Source: Streptomyces sp. NBC_00190 (GTDB taxonomy: Bacteria; Actinomycetota; Actinomycetes; Streptomycetales; Streptomycetaceae). From it: DNA of 64,000 nt. Position numbers and translations under genes: made by a program. The stretch is from contig NZ_CP108131.1 of NCBI RefSeq assembly GCF_036203305.1, positions 4,154,001 through 4,218,000 on the forward strand, given 5' to 3'. Below, in pieces: positions 43,125 through 51,402 of the stretch. The notes below the pieces were generated by a model. The model was not told where the DNA came from, did no database searches, and saw only the letters and a list, made by a program, of their open reading frames with translations. Positions within the stretch are counted from its first letter, which is position 1. Each line of letters opens with the position of its first letter.

Positions 43125-43976
43125 GTGGCCGCGAGCAAGGACATCGACGGCTCCGAGAGCGTTCCGGCCTTCTACGGCAAGGAGCTGCGCTGGAGGCGGG
43201 AGGAAGCAGGGCTCACGCTTCAGCAGACGGTGGAAGGAAGCTTCTACGGCGTGAGCTACCTGAGTGAGATCGAGCGTGCTCAGCGCCGGATGCCGGTTGA
43301 TCTGGCGCGGCATGTGGATCAAGTGCTGCGGACGGACGGCTTCTTCGAGCGGCGCTGCGAGGACGTTCGGAAGGCCCGGAAGGGCGCACATGCGGAGTAC
43401 TTCGCGCCGGTCGCGGAGGCTGAGACGCGGGCGCGGGCCATCGAGGAGTGGAACAGCGCGCTCATTCCCGGTCTGCTCCAGACCGAGTCGTACGCACGCG
43501 CGGTCATCCGGTCCACGCATTCCCTGGACCTCAAGGAAGAGGTCGACGCGAAGATCAGTCAGCGCCTGGGGCGGGCCAAGCTCTTTGACGACCCGAAGAA
43601 GCCGGAGTACTGGGTCATCCTTCATGAGTCCGTGATTCGCGAACCGATCCTCCCGCCAGCTGAGATGGTCGAACAACTGGACCGCATCGCCGCCCTGGCG
43701 GATCGCAACCGCATCGCTCCACAGCTCATGCTGTGGAACGCGCCCACCCGGCCTTTCATGGAGCTCTCGCTCCTGTTCATGGAGTTCGATGACGAACCGC
43801 CGCTGATGTACACGGAGGGGCCGTACCACGGCCAGACGATCGACGATCCGGCCCTCGTGAGGCAGTACCGCAAGGCATACGATCTGCTCAGGGCCGCCGC
43901 ATTGCCGCCGGAGGCGTCCCTCGCCAGGATCAAGGATGCGGCTGAGGATTACCGAAATGGCAACCAACAGCACTGA
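43125..43976 (+). CDS. WhiJ-like XRE-family regulator with DUF5753
   Basis: Regulator of 283 residues. The N-terminal helix-turn-helix lies at about 15-75 (YGKELRWRREEAGLTLQQTV, SYLSEIERAQRRMP). The remainder is the DUF5753 domain (SALIPGLLQTESYARAVIRS, YWVILHESVIREPILPPAEM, MYTEGPYHGQTIDDPALV). Proteins of this type pair with small DUF397 proteins and are linked to developmental control in Streptomyces. The GTG start is used. The next gene overlaps by 20 bp. Confidence 0.92.
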   Translation: MAASKDIDGSESVPAFYGKELRWRREEAGLTLQQTVEGSFYGVSYLSEIERAQRRMPVDLARHVDQVLRTDGFFERRCEDVRKARKGAHAEYFAPVAEAETRARAIEEWNSALIPGLLQTESYARAVIRSTHSLDLKEEVDAKISQRLGRAKLFDDPKKPEYWVILHESVIREPILPPAEMVEQLDRIAALADRNRIAPQLMLWNAPTRPFMELSLLFMEFDDEPPLMYTEGPYHGQTIDDPALVRQYRKAYDLLRAAALPPEASLARIKDAAEDYRNGNQQH

Positions 43977-44172
43977 CTTCCGTACTGCTGTCTGGCGTAA
44001 AAGCAGCTACAGCAACGGCGATGGAGGCAACTGCGTCGAGGTCGCCGACGGCCTGGTCGGGATCGTTCCCGTCCGGGACTCGAAGAGGCCGAACGGGCCC
44101 GCAGTGATCGTCGCGGCCGGTGCGTGGGGGCCGTTCGTGCGGGCTCTGAAGGCCGCGGAACTTCCCGCCTGA
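43957..44172 (+). CDS. DUF397 protein
   Basis: Protein of 71 residues with the DUF397 signature: WRKSSYSNGDGGNCVEVADG, VPVRDSKRPNGPAVIV and a C-terminal WGPFVRALK. It is the standard small partner of WhiJ-like regulators and overlaps that gene by 20 bp, so it is translated from the same mRNA. An earlier in-frame ATG at 43936 is less likely. Confidence 0.92.
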   Translation: MATNSTDFRTAVWRKSSYSNGDGGNCVEVADGLVGIVPVRDSKRPNGPAVIVAAGAWGPFVRALKAAELPA

Positions 44173-44253
44173 GGCCGACCCCCGCCGCCCGCCCCCGGAG
44201 GGACCGGCCGGTACCGGCCGGTACGGTCCCGGTCGCTCGGTAGGGTGGGCCGC

Positions 44254-44712
44254 ATGTACGGCTACGACCAGAACCCGGGTGCCCAGCAGCAGTATGCGCA
44301 GCAGCCCCCGCAGGGCTACGCGCAGCAGACGCCGCCGCTGTACCCCGAGCCGTCCCCGCCCTCCCTCGCGGACGCCGTGCGGGCCTTCACGACCGGGTCG
44401 CTGTCCGCCGAGGACTTCCAGCAGATCTTCGCCACCTCGAAGGTCTACTGCCCGCGCGGCGAGACCCCGGGCTTCCTGGCGCTGCACAACACGCAGCAGC
44501 CGGTCATCCCGATGTTCACCACGCTCAAGGAGCTACGCCGGTACGCCGGCAAGGAGTCCAAGTACTTCGTGATCACCGGCGCGGAGGTCATCGACCTGCT
44601 GCCGACCGGGTACGGCTTCGTCCTCGACATGGAGGGCGACCACCGGATGGTCTTCGACGCGAAGGCGGTAGAGCAGATGGTCGACTTCGCGATGCGCCGG
44701 ATGTACGGCTAG
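44254..44712 (+). CDS. SseB-like domain protein with Gln/Pro/Tyr-rich N-terminus
   Basis: Protein of 152 residues. The first ~35 residues are disordered and rich in Gln, Pro and Tyr. The rest is an SseB-like fold (LADAVRAFTTGSLSAEDFQQ, KVYCPRG, FTTLKELRRYAGKESKYFVI, VLDMEGDHRMVFDAKAVEQM). A -10-like TAGGGT lies 7 bp before the ATG, suggesting a leaderless mRNA. The stop codon TAG falls within the 10-bp target duplication of the adjacent IS. Confidence 0.8.
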   Translation: MYGYDQNPGAQQQYAQQPPQGYAQQTPPLYPEPSPPSLADAVRAFTTGSLSAEDFQQIFATSKVYCPRGETPGFLALHNTQQPVIPMFTTLKELRRYAGKESKYFVITGAEVIDLLPTGYGFVLDMEGDHRMVFDAKAVEQMVDFAMRRMYG

Positions 44713-44715
44713 TCC

Positions 44716-46164
44716 CAATGCCGTTGACATTGATCTGGATCGGTGAGACGACGTCATCGGGGGTGGTGGCATGGCGTCGTCTCTGCCGGATCTGGCCGGG
44801 GTGGGTGTGCTGACCCGGATGTATCCGCCGTGGCTGGTGGACGAGGTCGTGGCCCAGTGCGACCGGACGGAGAAGCGTCGGCGGCTGTTGCCGGCCCGGC
44901 TGGTGGTGTACTTCCTGCTGGCGATGGCATTGTTCTCGCCCGCGCCGTATCTGGAGGTCATGCGGCACCTTGCTGAGGGCCTGCGGTGGGCGGGGCTGTG
45001 GGGGTCGTGGCATCCACCGAGCAAGGCTGCCATCTTCCGGGCGCGTGGACGGCTCGGGGTCGAACCGATGGCCGCGCTGTTCGACAGATGCGCCCGACCG
45101 CTGGGCACGCCCGCGATGCCCGGGGTGTTCTGGAGGGGCTGGCGGCTGATGGCCATCGACGGCACCCGTTTCGATGTCGCCGACAGTGCGGCGAACGCCG
45201 CTGAGTTCGGCCGCCCTGGGACCGGCCGCGGGGAAGGCACCGGCGGATATCCGCAGGTCCAGGTCGTCGCTCTGGTCGAATGCGGCACCCACGCCGTCGT
45301 CGATGCGGTGCTCGGCGGCTGGCATGACGGCGAGGTCCGCCTCGCCGAGGACCTGGAACGCTCACTGACCGAGGACATGCTCGTCCTGGGCGACCGCAAC
45401 CTGCCCTCGACCCGGTTATGGCGAGCCCTGACCAGCAGCGGCGCTGACCTGTGCTTCCGCGCCAAGACCAACCGCCGCCTGCCCGTCCTGCAAACACTGC
45501 CCGACGGGTCCTGGCTCACCGTGATCCAGGCCGGAGACGACAAGAAGGCCGGCCGCGAGCCGGTGGCGGTCCGCGTGATCCGCTACCGCCTGGACGACCC
45601 GGGACGACCCGGCGAGGACCAGTACGTGCTGCTGACCTCGGTCCTGGACCCGGTCCGGGCCCCGGCCGCCGACCTGGCCGCGCTCTACCCGCAACGCTGG
45701 GAGTGCGAGAGCGTCCTGGACGAGATCAAGACCCATCAGCGCGGCGCCAAGACCGTTGTCCTGGCCAGCAAGACCCCCACCGGCGTCCGCCAGGAGATCT
45801 ATGCCCACCTGCTGGTGCACCACGCCCTGCGCGCACTGATGGCCGAAGCGGCGGCCGGTAGTCCCGAGCCGGTCGACTGCGACCGGCTCTCCTTCACCAC
45901 CGCCCTGCGGGCGGCCCGCCGCACCGTGACCATCCTGCCCGGCTCTTTTTCCCCCTGACCACCTGCACAGGGCCTGGCGGCATTTCCGCGCCGAGGTCAC
46001 CGAGCGGCTCCTGCCCCCGAGGCGACTGCGCAGCCAGCCCCGGGTCGTCAAACGCAAGATGTCGAACTACAAGGCCAAGGCCAGTCGCCACCGCGACTGG
46101 CCCCAGCCAACCCGGCCCTCACACGACGCCATCGTGATCCAACCGCCATAAAGCAACGGCATTG
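44716..46164 (+). mobile_element. IS4-family insertion sequence (1449 bp)
   Basis: The ends are inverted repeats: CAATGCCGTTG at 44716-44726 and its complement CAACGGCATTG at 46154-46164. The element is flanked by a 10-bp direct repeat CGGCTAGTCC (44706-44715 and 46165-46174), the target duplication size expected of IS4 elements. It carries one transposase frame interrupted by a shift near its 3' end. The perfect target duplication means the element inserted fairly recently. Confidence 0.92.
44771..46151 (+). pseudogene. IS4-type transposase, frameshifted near the C-terminus
   Basis: The main frame runs to a TGA at 45958 (395 residues). The DDE residues are in MAIDGTRFDVADS, MLVLGDRNLPS and YPQRWECESVLDEIK, which fits the IS4 signature Y-2-R-3-E-6-K exactly. 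The expected C-terminal basic tail continues in the +1 frame (HLHRAWRHFRAEVTERLLPP, RVVKRKMSNYKAK) to a TAA at 46151. The shift lies at the run TTTTTCCCCC (45946-45955). A single-base indel inactivating the enzyme is most likely; sequencing error or programmed +1 shifting are alternatives. Confidence 0.85.
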
Positions 46165-46271
46165 CGGCTAGTCCGCCTCCCGGACCACCCTTTTCGGGGC
46201 CTGCCGACCTCCCTCGCCGGAACCTTCCGCCTTCCGGGCTTTCCCGCCCCGCCCCGCCCTGCCCTGCCCGG

Positions 46272-46347
46272 CTCGTGGGAGCCGCCGTGTGCCGCCGATC
46301 CTTTCGGCGGTGGTCGAAAGGATCGCGGCGGCGGTCGCGGCTCCCGA
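46272..46347. other. Long, nearly perfect stem-loop upstream of a secreted-protein gene
   Basis: Inner stem GCCGCCGATCCTTTCG with CGAAAGGATCG-c-GGCGGC (11 bp perfect at 46296-46306/46315-46325, then five or six more with one bulge) around an 8-nt loop. The outer stem GGAGCCGC/GCGGCTCC closes it at 46278-46285/46337-46344. It is 60 bp upstream of the 46408 gene, within the likely 5' leader. Confidence 0.7.
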
Positions 46348-46407
46348 GTATCGGTGCTGCGGGGGAATCCACGGGGGGTCCCCCGCCTCGTCCACGAGGA
46401 GGCAGTG

Positions 46408-46785
46408 ATGGCTCGTATGCCGATCCGCACCAAGCTCGGCGCAGTGGCGGCCACGGGGGTGCTGGCGCTGGGCACGGGGGTCCTGGCGGCGGCGCCCGCC
46501 GAGGCGTCGGCGGCCGCCTGGTGCGGTGTGAGCGGCGGGAAGCTGTACTGCGGCAACGCCGCGCCCGTCGACATGTACCGGGGCGCCAGCTACGGCGCTC
46601 CGTGGGTGGACACGCTGAAGACCAACCCGAGCGTGTTCGACTGCTGGACCAAGAACGAAGGCACCACCTGGTACGGGGCCTACGGAGACGTGACCGGCCG
46701 CTTCGGCTTCGTGCCCGCGTCGGTCGTCTGGACGTCGGCGGCCTTCGACTCCAACCCGGGCGCGTACGGGATGAACCACTGCTGA
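46408..46785 (+). CDS. Small secreted SH3-like protein
   Basis: Protein of 125 residues. A signal peptide of about 33 residues (RMPIRTKLGAVAATGVLALG ... AEASAAA) is clear. The mature part has four Cys residues and SH3-like strands (VDMYRGASYGAPWVDTLKTN, CWTKNEGTTWYGAYGD, RFGFVPASVVW). It probably acts in the cell wall or outside. GAGGAGG precedes the ATG. A strong terminator follows. Confidence 0.85.
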   Translation: MARMPIRTKLGAVAATGVLALGTGVLAAAPAEASAAAWCGVSGGKLYCGNAAPVDMYRGASYGAPWVDTLKTNPSVFDCWTKNEGTTWYGAYGDVTGRFGFVPASVVWTSAAFDSNPGAYGMNHC

Positions 46786-46802
46786 CCTGCACTTCTGTGC
46801 GA

Positions 46803-46834
46803 CAGGCCCCCGGGGGAATGCCCCCGGGGGCCTG
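46803..46834 (+). terminator. Terminator behind the secreted-protein gene
   Basis: Perfect 14-bp hairpin CAGGCCCCCGGGGG with its complement around the loop AATG, 17 bp behind the stop codon. Confidence 0.85.
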
Positions 46835-46862
46835 CGCGTTCTGTCGGGTGTGGCAGAAAGTT

Positions 46863-46881
46863 CGAGTTTCAACTAAACTCG
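46863..46881 (+). promoter_or_regulatory. Inverted repeat CGAGTTT-N5-AAACTCG, probable MarR-type operator of the pirin gene
   Basis: Perfect 7-bp arms in an AT-rich island 21 bp upstream of the pirin ATG. The symmetric GAGTTTnnnnnAAACTC form resembles MarR-type or redox-regulator sites. Confidence 0.6.
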
Positions 46882-46902
46882 ATGCAGAAGGAGGTCCTGA
46901 CC

Positions 46903-47895
46903 ATGCCCGCAGTGACTGTTGAGAACCCGTTGACGCTTCCTCGCGTGGCCGAGCCGCAGGCGGTCGTTCCGCGCAAGGTGCTGGCCGTCACCACCGCTCC
47001 CGGTGGGTTCGAGGGTGAGGGATTCCCGGTGCGCCGCGCGTTCGCGGGGATCAACTACCAGTACCTCGACCCGTTCATCATGATGGACCAGATGGGCGAG
47101 GTGGAGTACGCCCCGGGCGAGCCCAAGGGCACCCCGTGGCACCCGCACCGCGGCTTCGAGACCGTCACGTACCTGATCGACGGAACCTTCGTCCACCAGG
47201 ACAGCAACGGCGGCGGCGGTGTCATCAACGGCGGCGACACGCAGTGGATGACCGCCGGTTCGGGCCTGCTGCACATCGAGGCTCCGCCGGAGTCCCTCGT
47301 CGTGTCCGGCGGGCTGTTCCACGGCCTCCAGCTGTGGGTCAACCTCCCGGCCTCCGACAAGATGATGCCCCCGCGCTACCAGGACATCGGCGGCGGGCAG
47401 GTCCAGCTGCTGACCACCCCCGACGGCGGCTCCCTGCTCCGCGTGATCGCCGGTGAGCTCGACGGCCACCAGGGCCCGGGCATCACCCACACCCCGATCA
47501 CGATGATCCACGCGACCGTCACGCCGGGCGCGCAGATCACCCTGCCGTGGCGCGAGGACTTCAACGCCCTGGCGTACGTGCTGGCCGGGCGCGGGTCGGT
47601 CGGCGAGGACCGCAGGCCCGTCCACACCGGGCAGACGGCCGTCTTCGGCGAGGGCGGCTCGCTCACGGTGCGGGCGGACGAGTCCCAGGACTCCAGCGCC
47701 CCGGACCTGGAGGTCGTCCTCCTCGGCGGGCGTCCGATCCGGGAGCCGATGGCGCACTACGGTCCGTTCGTCATGAACAGCAAGCACGAACTCCAGCAGG
47801 CCTTCGACGACTTCCAGGCCGGCCGGCTGGGGCGCATCCCCACCACCGCCCGCACGGGGCTCGGCCACCGAGGCGCGGGCGACGCGCAGGACTGA
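46903..47895 (+). CDS. Pirin-family protein
   Basis: Bicupin protein of 330 residues. Metal ligands are seen in WHPHRGFETVTYLIDGTFVH (two His, Glu-type positions) and HIEAPPE, in the N-terminal cupin; the C-terminal cupin has lost them. Pirins include quercetinase-like dioxygenases and redox-sensing cofactors. The ATG at 46903 is chosen because AAGGAGGTC precedes it; an ATG seven codons upstream lies between operator and ribosome site. Confidence 0.93.
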   Translation: MPAVTVENPLTLPRVAEPQAVVPRKVLAVTTAPGGFEGEGFPVRRAFAGINYQYLDPFIMMDQMGEVEYAPGEPKGTPWHPHRGFETVTYLIDGTFVHQDSNGGGGVINGGDTQWMTAGSGLLHIEAPPESLVVSGGLFHGLQLWVNLPASDKMMPPRYQDIGGGQVQLLTTPDGGSLLRVIAGELDGHQGPGITHTPITMIHATVTPGAQITLPWREDFNALAYVLAGRGSVGEDRRPVHTGQTAVFGEGGSLTVRADESQDSSAPDLEVVLLGGRPIREPMAHYGPFVMNSKHELQQAFDDFQAGRLGRIPTTARTGLGHRGAGDAQD

Positions 47896-47945
47896 CCGGT
47901 CCGGACGGTCTCCCGGCAGGGAGTCCGCCCGGGGAGTCCGTTGCG

Positions 47946-49025
47946 CTAGGCGGGATCCACGGGCCCGGGCCGCGGCGACGCGTCGCCGTACCGGGCCCGC
48001 AGTTCCGAGATCACGCCGAAGACGGCCGCGGTCAGCGGTACCGCCAGCAGCATCCCCAGGACCCCGGCGATGCTCGCCCCGGCGGTGATGGCCAGCATCA
48101 CCACGGCCGGGTGCATCTGCACCGTGCGGCTCTGCACCAGGGGCTGGAGCACGTACCCCTCGATCATCTGCACCGCCAGCACCAGACCGAGCGCCCACAG
48201 GCCGATGGCCCAGCCCCGGTCGGCGAAGGCGACGAGGACCGCCACGGCGCCCGACAGGAAGGCGCCGAGGTAGGGGATGTAGGCGGTCACGAAGACCAGC
48301 GAGGCCAGCCCCAGGGCACCCGGTACGTCGAGGATCAGCAGGCCCGCGCCGATCAGTACGGCGTCGACCAGGGCCACGAAGGTGGTCCCGCGCATGAAAC
48401 CCTCGACGGCGTCGAAGGCGCGCCGCCCCATGGCCTCCATCAGGTCGCCCGACCGGTTCGGGACCAGCGAGCGCAGCGTCCCCACGGCCCGGTGGGAGTC
48501 GCGCAGGAAGAAGAAGATCAGCACCAGCGAGAGCAGGGCCATCGCGAGCATCGAGCCGACCACGCTGAGCCCTGCGACCACGCCCGACGCGGCGGTGCTG
48601 CCGAACTTCGTGAGCAGGTCCTTGGAGTTCGCGGTGATGTCCTCCAGCGAGGTGCCGACCGCCCCGAAGTGCTCGGCGAGGGCCTCGCCGGCCCGCCGGA
48701 GCGCGTCGACGATCTGATCGCCCGTCTCGATGAGCGCGAGGACGACGACGTACGTGGCCCCGCCGACGACGGCGACCACGGCGAGGCAAGTCAGGGCCGC
48801 GGCGAGCGAGCGGTTCATCTTCATGCCGACCAGGCGCCGGTGCATCGGCCCGAGCAGGGCCGTGCCGAGCACGGCCAGCAGTACGGGTGTGACGGCGGTC
48901 TGGAAGACGATGCACAGCCACACGCCGACGGCGAGGACCGCGGTCACGAGCAGGGCGACCGCGCACCAGGCGGCGAGCCGCCGCACGGGCTCGGGCAGGA
49001 GGGGATCGGGCACCGCTGTATCCAA
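47946..49025 (-). CDS. AI-2E-family membrane permease (TqsA/PerM type)
   Basis: Membrane protein of 359 residues with eight hydrophobic segments. Family marks are LVGMKMNRSLAAALTCLAVV, FFFLRDSHRAVGTLRSLVPN and IEGYVLQPLVQSRTVQMHPA near the C-terminus. Members export small molecules or ions, and the AI-2 label is often nominal. The TTG at 49025 gives the full frame; a GTG four codons later (49013) is an equally plausible start since neither has a good ribosome site. Confidence 0.88.
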   Translation of the reverse strand: MDTAVPDPLLPEPVRRLAAWCAVALLVTAVLAVGVWLCIVFQTAVTPVLLAVLGTALLGPMHRRLVGMKMNRSLAAALTCLAVVAVVGGATYVVVLALIETGDQIVDALRRAGEALAEHFGAVGTSLEDITANSKDLLTKFGSTAASGVVAGLSVVGSMLAMALLSLVLIFFFLRDSHRAVGTLRSLVPNRSGDLMEAMGRRAFDAVEGFMRGTTFVALVDAVLIGAGLLILDVPGALGLASLVFVTAYIPYLGAFLSGAVAVLVAFADRGWAIGLWALGLVLAVQMIEGYVLQPLVQSRTVQMHPAVVMLAITAGASIAGVLGMLLAVPLTAAVFGVISELRARYGDASPRPGPVDPA

Positions 49026-49059
49026 TCACGGTCCGTCAGCCCGCCCCCGGTGCACGGGC

Positions 49060-51264
49060 TCAGAGCGCCGGGACGGCGTCCTCCTCGGACTGCTCGTGCA
49101 GTTCGAACCAGATCGACTTGCCCTCGCCCTGCGGGTCCACGCCCCAGGCGTCGGCCAGCATCTCCATCAGCAGCACGCCGCGGCCGCTGGAGGCCATCTC
49201 GCCGGGGTGCCGCTTGTGCGGGAGCTCGTCGCTGGAGTCCGCGACCTCGACGCGCAGCCGGCGCCCGCCCAGCTCGCCCGCCGCCTCCGCGACCAGGAGC
49301 GCGTCGCCGTCGGTGTGCACCAGTACGTTCGTCACCATCTCGGAGACCATGAGCACCGCCGAATCCACCTGCTCGGGGTCGGCCCAGTCGTGCAGCAGCT
49401 CGCGGATCTGGCGGCGGGCGCCCGCGATCCGTTCCGGTTCGGCCTGGGCCACGGTCAGCATCGTGCGGCGGGCCGGCCGGCCGGGGTGGAGCTGCGGGGA
49501 GCCGCAGCCGCAGCCGCCGCCCTCGCGGCACAGCAGCACCACGGCTATGTCGTCCTCGCGGCGGTCGGCCAGCGGGCCGGTGGTGTGGTGCGAGGACGGC
49601 CCGTGGACGGCCTGGACGAGCAGGTCGGCCAGCTTTTCGAGGTGGCCGCCGTCGAGCTCCGTCTCGGTCTCCAGGATCGCGCGCAGCCGGGCCCAGCCGG
49701 TGTCCAGGTCGTGCCCGCCGGTCTCGATGAGCCCGTCGGTGCACAGCATCATCGTCTCGCCGGGTTCCAGGGTGAACCGGGTGGTCGGGTAGTCGGTGTC
49801 CGGGACGATCCCGAGGGGGAGGCCGCCCGCCGTGGGGCGCATCAGAACGGTGCCGTCCGCCATCCGGATCGCTGGGTCGGGGTGGCCGGCGCGGGCCACC
49901 TCCAGCAGTCCGGTCCGCGGGTCGCACTCCACGTACAGGCAGGTCGCGAACCGCGGGCTCTGGAAGTCCGGGTCGGCGCCGGGGTCGAGGTCCGGGTCCT
50001 CGGGGGAATCGGACTCCTGCGAGGAGCACAGCCCGGCCAGGAAGCGGGAGGCGCGGGAGAGCACGGCGTCCGGGCGGTGGCCCTCGGAGGCGTACGCCCG
50101 TACCGCGATCCGCAGCTGGCCCATCAGCCCGGCCGCGCGTACGTCGTGGCCCTGCACATCGCCGATGACCAGTGCGAACCGTCCCGATGGCAGCGGGATC
50201 ATGTCGTACCAGTCGCCGCCGACCTGGAGCCCGCCGCCGGTCGGGACGTACCGGGCGGCGATCTGCATGCCGGGGATCTCGGGGCCGAGCTGCGGCATCA
50301 TCGACCGCTGCAGGCCCGTGGTGAGTTCCCGCTCCGATTCGGCCACCCCGGCGCGCTGGAGGGCCTGCGCGAGCATCCGGGCCACCGTGGTCAGGACGGA
50401 CCGCTCGTCGGGGGAGAAGGACACCGGGTGCTTGAAGGCGGCCATCCAGGCGCCCATGGTCCGTCCGGCCACGATCAGGGGCAGGAAGGCCCAGGACACC
50501 CGGTCGAAGCGCTGGGCGAGCGGCCAGGTGGCCGGGAAGCGCCGTTTGTAGTCCTCCGGACTGGGCAGGTAGATCGCCCGGCCGCTACGGACGACCTCCG
50601 CGGCCGGGTAGTCCGTCTCCAGCGTCATGTCCGTGAAGGGCCCCTCGTCCCCCGGACCGTGCCCGTGGTGCCCGATGACCGACAGCCGGTCCCCGGCCAC
50701 GCCGAAGACGGCCAGGCCGTCCGGGCTGAAGCCGGGCATGGACAGCGAGGCCGCGACCCGCAGCACCTCCGCCGTGGAGCGGGCCTCCGCCAGCGCCCGG
50801 CCGGCGTCCAGCAGGAAGGCTTCGCGGGAGCGCCGCCAGTCACCGGTGATCGGGGTGTGCGCGGCGGTGGTGCCGGGCTGCGGTTCGGCGATCTCCTGGA
50901 TGGTGCCGATCAGCTCGTAGTCGACGCGGCCGTCGGCGCCGCGGTTCTCCAGCGGTTTGGAGCGGCTGCGCACGGTCCGCAGGACCCGCCCGTCCTCGTC
51001 CATGATCCGCAGCCTGGCCTCGGCGAGCGTGCCCTCGGCGACGGCCAGGTTCACGATGCCGTTGATCTCGTTCCAGTCCACCGGGTGGAACCGCGACCGT
51101 ACGGCGACCTCCGGCAGCACCACGGGCTCGGCGGGCAGCCCGAGCAGCCGGGCGGCCTCGTTGTCGAGGGTGACCGTCCCGGAGGCGTTGTCCCATCTCC
51201 ACAAGCCGGTCGCGATGGCGGTCAGGACGTCCTCGGTGCGCACCCGGCCATCTTTACAGGTCAT
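49060..51264 (-). CDS. SpoIIE-family PP2C phosphatase with PAS, GAF and ATPase domains
   Basis: Signalling protein of 734 residues. In order: PAS domain (about 10-110), GAF domain (about 150-300, LSMPGFSPDGLAVFGVAGDR), SpoIIE phosphatase (about 320-575, GGDWYDMIPLPSGRFALVIG, CTDGLIETGG, EDDIAVVLL) and a C-terminal HATPase_c anti-sigma-kinase domain (about 600-720, MVSEMVTNVLVHT, SSGRGVLLMEMLADAWG). The combination suggests both dephosphorylation of an anti-sigma-factor antagonist and its rephosphorylation in one chain. The ATG at 51264 has no ribosome site; a GTG seven codons later lies 7 bp behind TAAAGA and may be a leaderless start. Confidence 0.9.
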   Translation of the reverse strand: MTCKDGRVRTEDVLTAIATGLWRWDNASGTVTLDNEAARLLGLPAEPVVLPEVAVRSRFHPVDWNEINGIVNLAVAEGTLAEARLRIMDEDGRVLRTVRSRSKPLENRGADGRVDYELIGTIQEIAEPQPGTTAAHTPITGDWRRSREAFLLDAGRALAEARSTAEVLRVAASLSMPGFSPDGLAVFGVAGDRLSVIGHHGHGPGDEGPFTDMTLETDYPAAEVVRSGRAIYLPSPEDYKRRFPATWPLAQRFDRVSWAFLPLIVAGRTMGAWMAAFKHPVSFSPDERSVLTTVARMLAQALQRAGVAESERELTTGLQRSMMPQLGPEIPGMQIAARYVPTGGGLQVGGDWYDMIPLPSGRFALVIGDVQGHDVRAAGLMGQLRIAVRAYASEGHRPDAVLSRASRFLAGLCSSQESDSPEDPDLDPGADPDFQSPRFATCLYVECDPRTGLLEVARAGHPDPAIRMADGTVLMRPTAGGLPLGIVPDTDYPTTRFTLEPGETMMLCTDGLIETGGHDLDTGWARLRAILETETELDGGHLEKLADLLVQAVHGPSSHHTTGPLADRREDDIAVVLLCREGGGCGCGSPQLHPGRPARRTMLTVAQAEPERIAGARRQIRELLHDWADPEQVDSAVLMVSEMVTNVLVHTDGDALLVAEAAGELGGRRLRVEVADSSDELPHKRHPGEMASSGRGVLLMEMLADAWGVDPQGEGKSIWFELHEQSEEDAVPAL

Positions 51265-51402
51265 CACTCTTACGTGCCTGTTCACCCGGCCCGGCGGGCG
51301 GCATCCGCGAGGCCGGGCGGGCGTGCCCGACCCGGCCGCCGCCCGGACGGTAACCTTGTGACGGTTGAATCCACCCTGGTATCGCGAAGAACTGGATGAC
51401 TG

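Noticed and set aside
47910..47923. CTCCC-GGCA-GGGAG hairpin between pirin and the AI-2E-family gene
   Set aside because: The stem is only 5 bp. It may aid termination but is too weak to list.
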